From assembly GCF_947500765.1 (NCBI RefSeq), contig NZ_CANMTH010000003.1, positions 248,001 through 312,000 on the forward strand: DNA of 64,000 nt, in the 5' to 3' direction. The notes below the pieces were generated by a model that had not been told where the DNA came from, did no database searches, and saw only the letters and a program-made list of their open reading frames with translations. This document shows positions 44,930-53,902 of this stretch, piece by piece. This stretch comes from an uncultured Formosa sp. (GTDB lineage Bacteria; Bacteroidota; Bacteroidia; Flavobacteriales; Flavobacteriaceae). Position 1 is the stretch's first letter; the number at the start of each line of letters is the position of its first letter. The position numbers and the translations under genes were made by a program.

Positions 44930-45081
44930 TATTTTGGAGTTTTATAAGATTAACGTATAGGTTACAAATCAAGGCATATTATACTATTTATGAGTTTATA
45001 ATCTGATTGATAGGATATCTTGATTTTATGTAAAGGTTGCCTTTTTAAAAGACCTACACAGTAACTCTGGTTACATATCTA

Positions 45082-46203
45082 TTAATTTGTCTTTTTATAA
45101 CTCCACACCGCTAAACCATTCATTATAAAAGCATAAACCACTGTTTTTAGTAATCTAGTAAGAATATCTGAAAAGCCAGAACCTTTAAGCATTACCATAC
45201 GCATGACTTCTACAAAATATTTTACTGGGTTAAATTCGGTAACCATTTGTGCCCATTTTGGCATACTTTCAATAGGTGTAAATAAGCCGCTCATTAGAAT
45301 AAAAATAACCACAAAAAACCAGGAAATAAACATGGCTTGTTGTTGGGTGTCTGTAAAGTTTGAAATGAATAGTCCAATTCCTAAAATAACTAAAAGATAT
45401 ACAGAAGTGTATAGATACATTAGTGGTAAACTACCAATAATGGGGATATTGAAAATGAGTCGGGCTAAAATTAATCCTACCGATAATAAGCCCATACCAA
45501 TAACCCAAAATGGAAACAATTTTCCAATAATAAACTGACTTTTTTTAATGGGTGTTACATTAATTTGTTCTAGTGTTCCTATTTCTTTTTCACGAACAAT
45601 ATTCATCCCCGATAGAAATAAAGTAATCATTGTGACTAACAAAACAAGAATACCAGGAACCATATAGGTTTTATAATTTAAGGTTTCGTTATACCAAAAT
45701 AGGGGAATAGTTTCAATGGAAATGGGTTGGATTTGTGTGTCTGAAACTTGTACTAAATCTGTTTTTATATTTTTATTAAAGTTTTTTATAATTTGAGAAA
45801 TATAGACATTTTCTACACCTGCAGCAGCTCCATCAATAGCATTTATTGTGATGCCTAAAGTGTTAGATTTTTCTTTTTGTAAATCCCGTTCAAAATGTTG
45901 TGGAATTTGTAAAATAATATCTACATTACCTTTTAACATATCTGAACTTGCCAAGGTTTCGGAAGGGTAATTTTTTAGTACATTAAAATATGTAGAGGCA
46001 TTAAATTTTTCGACTAATGCTCTAGATGTCGATGTACGGTCGTGATCTATATAACCAAATTTAATGTTTTTAACTTCAAAAGTAGCGGCATTCGATAAAA
46101 TAACGAGTTGCAATATGGGTAAGACAAAAATTATAGGAAGCATCCCTTTATTTCTAAAAATTTGCTTAAACTCTTTTTGTATGATGTATAGAATTGTTTT
46201 CAT
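45082..46203 (-). CDS. ABC-2 type efflux permease
   Basis: This protein starts at the ATG at 46203 (MKTILYIIQKEFKQIFRNKG). It has one N-terminal membrane segment, a large periplasmic domain (about residues 40-170) and five C-terminal membrane segments with SGMNIVREKEIGTLEQINVTPI, the ABC-2 signature of YhhJ/YbhR-type permeases. It is the last gene of the TetR-TolC-HlyD-ABC operon and pairs with the permease at 46286. The substrate is unknown. Confidence 0.85.
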   Translation of the reverse strand: MKTILYIIQKEFKQIFRNKGMLPIIFVLPILQLVILSNAATFEVKNIKFGYIDHDRTSTSRALVEKFNASTYFNVLKNYPSETLASSDMLKGNVDIILQIPQHFERDLQKEKSNTLGITINAIDGAAAGVENVYISQIIKNFNKNIKTDLVQVSDTQIQPISIETIPLFWYNETLNYKTYMVPGILVLLVTMITLFLSGMNIVREKEIGTLEQINVTPIKKSQFIIGKLFPFWVIGMGLLSVGLILARLIFNIPIIGSLPLMYLYTSVYLLVILGIGLFISNFTDTQQQAMFISWFFVVIFILMSGLFTPIESMPKWAQMVTEFNPVKYFVEVMRMVMLKGSGFSDILTRLLKTVVYAFIMNGLAVWSYKKTN

Positions 46204-46285
46204 AATATGTCCCACTAAAATGAGAATCTCTTATTAATTATACGTGTTGTTTTTTACTGTTTATTAATCGTTAAAAACTGTATAC

Positions 46286-47392
46286 TCACTCTAATCTTAT
46301 TTTATATTTCTTGACGCTTAAAGCAATAAAAAAGACAGACATTCCTATTAAAATTAAAGTTTCTTTCCATAAAAACTGTATACCAACGCCTTTAAGCATA
46401 ATCCCTTTAATAATAATATTAAACCATTTTGCGGGTATAATATTACTAATTAGTTGTAGTGGTAAAGGCATGCTGGAAATAGGAAAAATAAAGCCAGATA
46501 ATAATATAACGGGAAGCATAAGTCCCATTAAGGAAATCATCATTGCTGTTTGCTGAGTTTCTGAAATTGTTGAAATTAAAATACCTAAAGCCAACGCTGT
46601 AATAATGAACAACACACTTTCTAATGCTAATAAAATTAAGCTTCCTTGAATAGGCATTTTAAATATATAAATACTAAGTATAACAATAACAATTGCATTA
46701 ATAATGGATAGAAAAATATAAGGAAATACTTTACCTACAATAACTTGAATGGGTTTTATAGGGGAAACCAAAAGGATTTCCATGGTTCCTAATTCTTTTT
46801 CCCTAGTAATAGAAATGGATGTCATCATTGCTGAAACTAGCATAAGAATAATTGTCATTACACCAGGAACAAACATGTATACACTTTTTAATTCTGGGTT
46901 GTATACCATTCTGGTTTCAGGAACAACTTGATATGTTATGTTAATGTCTTTATTTAATACACTTTGATACTGAATAAGAATGGCATTGACATAATTACTT
47001 ATGGTATTTGCCGTATTGGGGTCTGTAGCATCAGTTACAATTTGTATGGTTGCATTATGATCTTTGATTAAATTCTTGCTGAAATCTTTTTCGAAATTTA
47101 AAACAGCTTTTACTTTTCCTTTTTTAAAAATAGCGTCAATATCAGATTCTTTTTCTATAAATTGATTGATACTAAAATATTTTGAAGCCGATATTTTATT
47201 AATAATTTCTTCTGTAGTGGCGTCTTTAGAGTGGTCTAAAACTGCAATATCTACATTGTTTATTTCATTGGTAATCGCAAAACCAAATAACATAATTTGT
47301 GCTATTGGCATTCCAAAGAGAATAAATAACGAGCGTCTATCTCTAAATATATGGTAGAATTCTTTTTTTATGAAGCCTATGAATCTTTTCAT
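46286..47392 (-). CDS. ABC-2 type efflux permease
   Basis: This 368-residue permease has the same architecture as its downstream neighbour (FIGFIKKEFYHIFRDRRSLF at the start; TREKELGTMEILLVSPI in the core). The two probably form a heterodimer. It starts beyond a 298-base repeat region from the ATPase gene. Related to YbhS/YhhJ. Confidence 0.85.
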   Translation of the reverse strand: MKRFIGFIKKEFYHIFRDRRSLFILFGMPIAQIMLFGFAITNEINNVDIAVLDHSKDATTEEIINKISASKYFSINQFIEKESDIDAIFKKGKVKAVLNFEKDFSKNLIKDHNATIQIVTDATDPNTANTISNYVNAILIQYQSVLNKDINITYQVVPETRMVYNPELKSVYMFVPGVMTIILMLVSAMMTSISITREKELGTMEILLVSPIKPIQVIVGKVFPYIFLSIINAIVIVILSIYIFKMPIQGSLILLALESVLFIITALALGILISTISETQQTAMMISLMGLMLPVILLSGFIFPISSMPLPLQLISNIIPAKWFNIIIKGIMLKGVGIQFLWKETLILIGMSVFFIALSVKKYKIRLE

Positions 47393-47410
47393 TTCTTTAT
47401 TCCTGCAGAC

Positions 47411-47690
47411 CTTGCAGATTCCTGCAGATCTTTTTTAGTTTTTTCTTGACTTGATATTTACTCTTTCTACTCAAACCTACATTATCTCGGGATAATTTTA
47501 TATCTCTATTTCTACCGCTGATTTTGCTGATTACCGTAGATCTTTTTTATTTGATATTTATTTTTCTGCGCAAATTTGTATTATCTGCGAGACATTTTTA
47601 TAACTCTCTATCTCACGCTGATTTCTCTGATAAGTACAGTTTTTTTTTAGTCCTTTTCTTCGAAAATCTGTGAAATTTGCGGGAAATGCT
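47411..47690. repeat. Degenerate tandem repeats of about 100 bp (three copies)
   Basis: Three diverged units can be aligned at about 47411-47514, 47515-47615 and 47616-47690. Each runs from a CTGATT...CAGAT-type head (for example CGCTGATTTTGCTGATT) through a T-rich block (CAGATCTTTTTTA) to a TTATCTGCGAGAC-type tail and ATAACTCTCTATCTC. They separate the second ATPase gene from the permease genes inside the efflux operon. Confidence 0.5.
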
Positions 47691-48419
47691 CTATCCTCGT
47701 GCTAGTTTTAAAAACACATCATTCATATTGTCTACTTTAAATTGTTCTTTAAGTTTCCTTGGCGTGCCTAAAGCTTCTATTTTTCCGTTTACCATGATGG
47801 ATACGCGATCACAATATTCGGCTTCATCCATATAATGTGTGGTTACAAAAACGGTTGTACCATGATTAGCAGCTTTGTAAATCATTTCCCAAAACTGACG
47901 TCGAGTGATGGGATCGACACCTCCTGTGGGTTCGTCTAAAAATACAATTTTAGGATTGTGAAGTAGTGCCACAGAAAACGATAATTTTTGTTTCCAACCT
48001 AAAGGTAATGCTCCCACCAATTTGTTCGCCACAGCTTCCAAACCTAACTCTTCTACTAAAACAGCAGATTTCTCTTTGATTTTTGTTCTAGATAGCCCAT
48101 ATATACCACCAAAAAAAGTGATGTTTTCTTTTACAGTTAAATCGTCATACAAAGCAAATTTCTGACTCATATACCCAATATTTTTTTTGATGTCTTCTGC
48201 GCGAGTAAAAACATCGAAGCCAGCAACATTTGCTTTTCCTGAGGTTGGATTAGATATTCCAATTAGCATTTTCATTGCTGTGGTTTTTCCAGCTCCATTT
48301 GCTCCTAAAAAACCAAATATTTCACCTTTTTCAACCTCGAATGATATGGCGTTTACAGCTGTAAAATTTCCGAACATTTTGGTTAATTTTTCTACTTGTA
48401 TGACTTTGTTATCGCTCAT
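47691..48419 (-). CDS. ABC transporter ATP-binding protein
   Basis: This 242-residue ATPase has Walker A GANGAGKTTAMK, Walker B IVFLDEPTGGVDP and a signature region reading LPLGWKQKLSF instead of LSGGQ, as is typical for the second ATPase of YbhF/YhiH-type tandem efflux systems. Its start overlaps the preceding ATPase by one base (48419). It energises the downstream permease pair. Confidence 0.9.
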   Translation of the reverse strand: MSDNKVIQVEKLTKMFGNFTAVNAISFEVEKGEIFGFLGANGAGKTTAMKMLIGISNPTSGKANVAGFDVFTRAEDIKKNIGYMSQKFALYDDLTVKENITFFGGIYGLSRTKIKEKSAVLVEELGLEAVANKLVGALPLGWKQKLSFSVALLHNPKIVFLDEPTGGVDPITRRQFWEMIYKAANHGTTVFVTTHYMDEAEYCDRVSIMVNGKIEALGTPRKLKEQFKVDNMNDVFLKLARG

Positions 48420-49321
48420 TATTTTGCTAATTCCATAAAGGTATCCTCAATGGTTGGTTCTGTGTTTTTAATTACTATTTGAGATAATTTTTTGGACTCT
48501 AAATATACTTTTAGATTTTCTGGATTAAAATCTGCTCTTTGGTCTGTGTAATGTACAAACTCTCCAAAAGGATACACACTGTGGTTGTACTTATAAGACT
48601 TTAGAGCATTTATAAGCAGATACATATTATGTGCACTTATATTATAAATTTGTTTAGAGTAATGTTTAACAATGGCATTAGGCGCATCAACCTGTAAAAT
48701 TTTTCCATCCTGAATTAATGCAACCCTGTCGCACAATGCGGCTTCGTCCATATATGGAGTAGATACTAAAATGGTAATTCCTTTTTGTTGTAAGCGTTTT
48801 AGCATGTCCCAGAATTCTTTTCTCGACACAGGATCTACTCCTGTGGTTGGTTCATCTAAAAATAACACTTTAGGTTTATGAATTAATGCACAACATAATG
48901 CTAGTTTTTGCTTCATACCACCAGATAATTTTCCGGCTCGACGATCTTTAAAAGGTTCAATCTGTACGTAAATATCTTTAATTAACTCGTAGTTTTCCTT
49001 TATAGTTGTTCCAAAAATAGTTGCGAAAAAATTTAAATTTTCTTCAATCGTTAAATCTTGATAGAGTGAAAATTTTCCTGGCATATAGCCAACATTATTC
49101 CGAATCTTTTTATAGTCTGAAACGACATCAAAACCAGCAACCGTTGCAGAACCTTCATTAGCAATTAAGAGTGTTGTTAAAATTCTGAACAAGGTTGTTT
49201 TTCCTGCACCATCAGGACCAATAAGCCCAAAAAGCTCCCCTTCTTTTACATTAAAATAAATATTTTCTAAAGCTTTTACGCTTTTGTAAGATTTTGATAT
49301 GTTTGAAACTGTGATACTCAT
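48419..49321 (-). CDS. ABC transporter ATP-binding protein
   Basis: The start at 49321 (MSITVSNISKSYK) overlaps the membrane fusion gene's stop as ATGA, which favours it over a longer frame to 49339. Motifs are GPDGAGKTTLFR (Walker A), LSGGMKQKLALC (signature) and VLFLDEPTTGVDP (Walker B). A C-terminal extension of about 80 residues follows the ATPase core. It is the first ATPase of the efflux system. Confidence 0.9.
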   Translation of the reverse strand: MSITVSNISKSYKSVKALENIYFNVKEGELFGLIGPDGAGKTTLFRILTTLLIANEGSATVAGFDVVSDYKKIRNNVGYMPGKFSLYQDLTIEENLNFFATIFGTTIKENYELIKDIYVQIEPFKDRRAGKLSGGMKQKLALCCALIHKPKVLFLDEPTTGVDPVSRKEFWDMLKRLQQKGITILVSTPYMDEAALCDRVALIQDGKILQVDAPNAIVKHYSKQIYNISAHNMYLLINALKSYKYNHSVYPFGEFVHYTDQRADFNPENLKVYLESKKLSQIVIKNTEPTIEDTFMELAK

Positions 49322-50214
49322 TCTGCAGTATTTAACCATAGTTCGGCTGGCATGCCTATTTTTAGACTTCCATCATTAATTACATCTACTTTTACGGCAT
49401 ATACTAATGCCACACGCTCTTTTTTGGTTTGTATTATTTTTGGGGTAAATTCTGCTTCAGAAGCAATCCAAGTTACCGTGCCTTTATACGATTTCATAGT
49501 ATCTATATTATCGATTTTTACGGTTACATTTTGTCCAATTTTAATGTTGGGTAATTGAGGTTCGCTAATATAAACGCGTAATTCCATAGTTTGTAAATTT
49601 GCAATTTTATACAATGGTTTTCCAAAAGTTGTAATTTCATTAGGCTCTGTATATTTGGTTAAAACAGTTCCGTTTATTGGGTTTATAATTTTACTTTTCT
49701 GTATTTGATCGTTGATTTGATTAATTTGAATATCTATTGATTTTAGTTCGTTTACCACAGGTGCATTCTGGATCTCTACACTTCTAATTTGGTTGTTAAT
49801 GACATCTATTTCTCCAGTGACATCATCTAATTGTTTTTGTGTACCTGCATTATCTTTTATTAGGTTTTGTGTACGTGTTTTATTTGTATTTGCTGTTTTT
49901 AATTTAGAATTTAAAACGGCTATTTGAGATAATACACCTTTAGATTTTGAACTAATCACTGATTTAGAGATTTCTAATTGTTCGCGTTTTAGTGCCAACG
50001 GAATGGTATCTATATAACCTATAAATTGGTTTTCCTTTAGCTCGTTTCCTTCTTCTACATTAAATTGTAATAATTTTCCGTTGTTTTCTGCAGAAATGGT
50101 GATTTCTGTAGCTTCAAAATTCCCGTAACCATCTGCTTTTTTACTATTATTTCCGCAAGAAAATAAACTTGTTGCCATTATGCATAATCCTAATATATAT
50201 ATCTGTTTTTTCAT
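49318..50214 (-). CDS. HlyD-family membrane fusion lipoprotein
   Basis: This 298-residue periplasmic adaptor has a lipoprotein signal (ATSLFSCGNNS), a split biotinyl-lipoyl domain (AENNGKLLQFNVEEGNEL and NPINGTVLTKYTEPNEI) with a coiled-coil hairpin between (about residues 80-170), and a beta-barrel (QNVTVKIDNID). It links the ABC complex to the TolC-type outer-membrane channel encoded just upstream. Confidence 0.88.
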   Translation of the reverse strand: MKKQIYILGLCIMATSLFSCGNNSKKADGYGNFEATEITISAENNGKLLQFNVEEGNELKENQFIGYIDTIPLALKREQLEISKSVISSKSKGVLSQIAVLNSKLKTANTNKTRTQNLIKDNAGTQKQLDDVTGEIDVINNQIRSVEIQNAPVVNELKSIDIQINQINDQIQKSKIINPINGTVLTKYTEPNEITTFGKPLYKIANLQTMELRVYISEPQLPNIKIGQNVTVKIDNIDTMKSYKGTVTWIASEAEFTPKIIQTKKERVALVYAVKVDVINDGSLKIGMPAELWLNTAE

Positions 50215-50243
50215 TTTAATACTATTTAATTTTCGTTGATTTT

Positions 50244-51494
50244 TTATTGGCCTTTAATGATGTTGTAATTTGCTTTTGCAAGTTCTAACTGAATTTTATG
50301 TTTGACCAATGTGTTTTCATCTTCGTATAAATTTGTGAGTTCCGTAATGTAAGCTGAAGCCGTTATTACACCATTTCTAAGTTGTGAATCTGCTGCATTT
50401 AGCACTGTTTTTCTAAGCGTTATAATCTTTATATCTGATGAAATAAAATCTTCAATTTTCTCTATTTCTTGTTGTTGTTTATTTAATTCTATATTGGTAT
50501 TTAATTTGAAAATTTCTGTTTCATTTTCAATAAAATCTTTGTTTATAGCTAATGATTCGCGTTGTTTTTTATTTGAGTTCCAATCGAAAACAGTCCAATT
50601 CAATTTCACACCAACAGTATAAAATGTTTGAAAAGAATTGTCTAACATGTTTAAACCAGGATTGCCGTAACCACCAGTTGCAAAACCAAGTAGTTTTGGA
50701 GCGTTATGTTTAGATAATACATTTTCTGAATTTTCAATTTCTTCTTTTTTAAGTTGAAATAATTCTAACTCGGGTCTGGTTAAATATGTTTGTAATTGTG
50801 TTTCTATTTGTGGATTTTTAAATTGTGTTTTTAGCGTTAAAGGCTGACTGATTAAACTTGATAATGTTTTTATAAGTGTCTCTTTATTACTGTTTACTTC
50901 TTTTAACTGCTGACTAATTTTTAATAGTTCTGCTTCTAAAACACTATCTGAAGATGGTAAGAGTACACCGTTACTAATGCCTGATTGAACTTCCTTAAGT
51001 TTGGCTTTTAATTGCTTTTGTTTAGCATTTAATAATAGTTCTGATTCTTGTTGCAATAAAATGGAGAAATAAAGCCGATTAACTTCTTGTTTTAGTTGGT
51101 ATAAACTTACTTCAATTTGTTTCTGTTTGGTTTTAAGTTGAGCAGATTTTAGGTTTAAAGCGGCATCTGTAGCACCTCCATTATAGATTAATTGATTTAC
51201 AGATACCGTGGCCCGATATTGATCTTGATTTAAAGGATCTACTCCAGACATTGCTGAAGGGAACTCAATAACATCGGACTGATAGGTGGCATATGCGTCT
51301 AAACTAACTTGTGGTAAATTTGAAGTAGAAATGACTTCGGTATCTAATTTGTTTTGATTGTATAGTAATTTTGTTTGTTTTGCTAATGGGTAGTTTTTAA
51401 TTACCAATAGGTAACAGTCTTCTAAAGTAATGCTTTGTTGTGCATAACTTGGTAGCGTAATTAAGACGATTATAATGAGTATTAACTGTTTCAT
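50244..51494 (-). CDS. TolC-family outer-membrane efflux protein
   Basis: This 416-residue protein has a signal peptide (LITLPSYAQQ) and two repeated long-helix/beta units (YLTRPELELFQLKKEEIENS and YITELTNLYEDENTLVKHKI), as in TolC/CusC channels. It lies 1 base from the TetR gene and precedes the HlyD gene. Confidence 0.88.
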   Translation of the reverse strand: MKQLILIIIVLITLPSYAQQSITLEDCYLLVIKNYPLAKQTKLLYNQNKLDTEVISTSNLPQVSLDAYATYQSDVIEFPSAMSGVDPLNQDQYRATVSVNQLIYNGGATDAALNLKSAQLKTKQKQIEVSLYQLKQEVNRLYFSILLQQESELLLNAKQKQLKAKLKEVQSGISNGVLLPSSDSVLEAELLKISQQLKEVNSNKETLIKTLSSLISQPLTLKTQFKNPQIETQLQTYLTRPELELFQLKKEEIENSENVLSKHNAPKLLGFATGGYGNPGLNMLDNSFQTFYTVGVKLNWTVFDWNSNKKQRESLAINKDFIENETEIFKLNTNIELNKQQQEIEKIEDFISSDIKIITLRKTVLNAADSQLRNGVITASAYITELTNLYEDENTLVKHKIQLELAKANYNIIKGQ

Positions 51495-51495
51495 T

Positions 51496-52110
51496 TTAGG
51501 TGTGCTTTATAGCATTAATAATAAAGTTTGCTATTTCTATTTCACGATCTTCCATTAACTTATTATATGCTTTATCATCTGTATTTGTAAAAGCTTTTAG
51601 TAATGGTTTCGCAACAAAAGGAAATACATTTAAAGCCATAATATTGATAAATAATTGTTCTGCACTTATGGGGTTTATAATACCATTTTCAATTTCTTTC
51701 TGTAATTGTTTTTTGAACTTATCTAAATTTGGGAAACTTGGATTCTCTTTCATCTTTAATAAAAAATCAGGATTCCTATTGAGTTCTTGAATAATAAAAT
51801 TCGGGATGTATGGATGCTTAACAATAAATGAAATATAGTTAGAGGTAAAGTTTCTTATTTTATTTTCAATAGTAGACTCATCATTTAATATGGCTTTTAA
51901 TTGAGGAGCTAAAAGAGAAAAAGCATTGTTAAAAACGGCTTCAAATAACATTTGTTTACTTCTAAAATAGTAGTGTAACAAGGCTTTATTTATTCCTGCT
52001 TGATCTGCAATTTCTTGCATGCGTGCACCATCCATACCTTTAGACTGAAATACAAGTTTTGCTGCTTCTAATATGTGCTCTTCAGTGTTTTCGTCTTTTG
52101 ATTTTTTCAT
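51496..52110 (-). CDS. TetR/AcrR-family regulator of the efflux operon
   Basis: This 204-residue regulator has an N-terminal helix-turn-helix domain: EEHILEAAKLVFQSKGMDGA, MQEIADQAGINKALLHYYFR. The C-terminal domain binds an unknown ligand. It is the first gene of the operon and has two short inverted repeats right before its start, so autorepression is likely. Confidence 0.9.
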   Translation of the reverse strand: MKKSKDENTEEHILEAAKLVFQSKGMDGARMQEIADQAGINKALLHYYFRSKQMLFEAVFNNAFSLLAPQLKAILNDESTIENKIRNFTSNYISFIVKHPYIPNFIIQELNRNPDFLLKMKENPSFPNLDKFKKQLQKEIENGIINPISAEQLFINIMALNVFPFVAKPLLKAFTNTDDKAYNKLMEDREIEIANFIINAIKHT

Positions 52111-52113
52111 GTT

Positions 52114-52148
52114 AACTATTTAGTTTAACTATTTGGTTAACAAATTTA
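52114..52148 (-). promoter_or_regulatory. Efflux operon promoter with tandem TetR operators
   Basis: The minus strand has a perfect -7 box TAAATTTG (52148-52141). Downstream of it, AACTATTTAGTT (52114-52125) and AACTATTTGGTT (52127-52138) are two copies of one inverted-repeat-like site, 13 bases apart and directly before the ATG at 52110. Confidence 0.65.
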
Positions 52149-52297
52149 CAAAAAATAATCAAACAGATGTATGTTTGATTATTTATATATTTAAAGCTTT
52201 AAAATAAAACTCTTATTCTATGTTTTTGTAACATATATCACACTTCATTTTTATCTGAATGTTTACTTTTACATCATTAATTGAAAGTAAATTTAAA

Positions 52298-52411
52298 ATG
52301 AGAGGAGATTCAAATACAATGATTTATATTATAGCAGGTGTTGTTATACTTCATTTTATAGTTGGATTTATTTGGTTGATTTTAAAATTAAGTAAGAAAA
52401 AAGAAGAGTAA
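52298..52411 (+). CDS. 37-residue single-span membrane peptide
   Basis: A 38-codon frame starts with ATG at 52298 and ends with TAA at 52411. It reads MRGDSNTM, then a membrane helix (IYIIAGVVILHFIVGFIWLI), then LKLSKKKEE, giving an inside-positive tail. The gene lies alone on the plus strand beside cydAB, with no obvious promoter box. It could be a small oxidase-associated subunit, but CydX-type peptides are normally in the cyd operon, and this one is on the other strand. Confidence 0.45.
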   Translation: MRGDSNTMIYIIAGVVILHFIVGFIWLILKLSKKKEE

Positions 52412-52509
52412 ATTCTTCTTAGGCTTGTAGTGTTTTTACCGGTAGTAAAACAATAACGAGACCTGTTCTATTCTTCATTTAATATTTCAACAAATACCCT
52501 TTATATATA

Positions 52510-52806
52510 TTATGTATTCATCTTATTATAAATCAGTTTTATAACGACTAAACCTAAAGCACCTCCTAAAGCAGACATAATACAGTTTAGAATAAAAAGT
52601 GAACTGTGAAAATGGCCACTGTCCATAATAGACCAAGGATCAAATCCTAAGCGTCCAAAACCTTTTACTAAAAAGATACTTCCAAAAACACCCACTAAGG
52701 TATTTCCTGTAAACCCAAAGGAATATTTATGTTTAAAATATCCCATTAGATTTGCAGCTAAAATCCCTATAAAAATACTAATTAGTGAAATTAAAGTACC
52801 CGTCAT
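52510..52806 (-). CDS. GlsB/YeaQ/YmgE-like small membrane protein
   Basis: This 98-residue protein has three predicted membrane segments with Gly-rich helices (FIGILAANLMGYF, GNTLVGVFGSIFLVKGFGRL, ALGGALGLVVIKLI) resembling the transglycosylase-associated YeaQ/YmgE family. It lies 17 bases after cydB on the same strand. The function is unknown. Confidence 0.65.
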   Translation of the reverse strand: MTGTLISLISIFIGILAANLMGYFKHKYSFGFTGNTLVGVFGSIFLVKGFGRLGFDPWSIMDSGHFHSSLFILNCIMSALGGALGLVVIKLIYNKMNT

Positions 52807-52823
52807 ATTATTATGATTTATAA

Positions 52824-53900
52824 TTAATGTTCACCGTAACCTATATCGTCCATTTTTCCGTTAAAAACTTTATATTGAATAAACATATATACCGCAACTA
52901 ATAGTGCAGCAACAGGAAACCAATACAATCCAACGGTTAAACCATATTCATGAGCGGCTACACTGTATAAAGTTAAGTCTGGATTTATACTGTTTGTAGA
53001 CGGTAATACTTTTGGAAATATTGAAGCTACGGTAGAGGTTAATCCTCCTAATAGAAATAAAGATGAAAATAAAAATCCTAAGCCATGTTTTTTGAAGGTC
53101 TTCACCTTAAACAGACCAAATAATCCAGTTAAGGTTATTAGTGGAAAAATTATAAGCCAAGGTTTATCTATAAAATTATGAAACGGATTAGGCTCTATAA
53201 TGTGCCAAATTAAAAGTGAAATAACCACGAGTACAACAAGTACGATATTTAGATTAAAAACGACTTTCTTTAATTTTTCATTTAAATCCGAATTGGTTTT
53301 AAAAATAACCCAGTTGGCACCGTGAATGGTTAAAGCCACAACGCTAATAATTCCTAACAATAATGTAAACCAGTCTATAATTCCGAGTTCTTCTGCTTGC
53401 GGACTAAAGGTTGGATTCCATAGTGGCAAGAAGAAATAATGAGCTTCGTGTGTTGAGACACCATCTACTACATTTCCTAAATTTACACCACGTACTACAT
53501 TTCCTAAAGCAACCCCAAAAAAGAGTGCCAATAATAAGCTAGAAATTCCAAAGGCTTTATCCCAAATGGCTTCCCACATGTGATTGTGCACTTGTCCTCT
53601 TAATTCTAACCCTATAGCTCTAAAAATAAGTAACCATAAAATCATGATTAATGGTAAATAAAAACCACTAAAAGAAGAAGCATATAGCGTAGGGAATGCA
53701 AAAAATAAGACTCCACCAGAGGCAATTAGCCAAACCTCATTAGCATCCCAGAAGGGGCCAATTGCACTTGTTATTGTTTTTTTATCTTTTTCAGTTTTAG
53801 CAAAAAATAAATGAATAATCCCTGCACCAAAATCGTAACCATCTAAAATTACATAAACAGCTAACATTGTCATTAAAACGATATACCAAAATAATTCCAT
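52824..53900 (-). CDS. cydB: Cytochrome bd ubiquinol oxidase subunit II
   Basis: This 358-residue integral membrane subunit starts MELFWYIVLMTMLAVYVILDGYDFGAG (in part: YVILDGYDFGAGIIHLFF), the conserved CydB N-terminus, and contains GPFWDANEVWLIASGG. It has no heme ligands of its own and supports CydA. It follows cydA after 2 bases. Confidence 0.95.
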   Translation of the reverse strand: MELFWYIVLMTMLAVYVILDGYDFGAGIIHLFFAKTEKDKKTITSAIGPFWDANEVWLIASGGVLFFAFPTLYASSFSGFYLPLIMILWLLIFRAIGLELRGQVHNHMWEAIWDKAFGISSLLLALFFGVALGNVVRGVNLGNVVDGVSTHEAHYFFLPLWNPTFSPQAEELGIIDWFTLLLGIISVVALTIHGANWVIFKTNSDLNEKLKKVVFNLNIVLVVLVVISLLIWHIIEPNPFHNFIDKPWLIIFPLITLTGLFGLFKVKTFKKHGLGFLFSSLFLLGGLTSTVASIFPKVLPSTNSINPDLTLYSVAAHEYGLTVGLYWFPVAALLVAVYMFIQYKVFNGKMDDIGYGEH

Positions 53901-53902
53901 AA

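Noticed and set aside
47393..47690. Coding sequence between the ATPase and permease genes
   Set aside because: All six frames are broken often and the DNA is composed of degenerate repeats.
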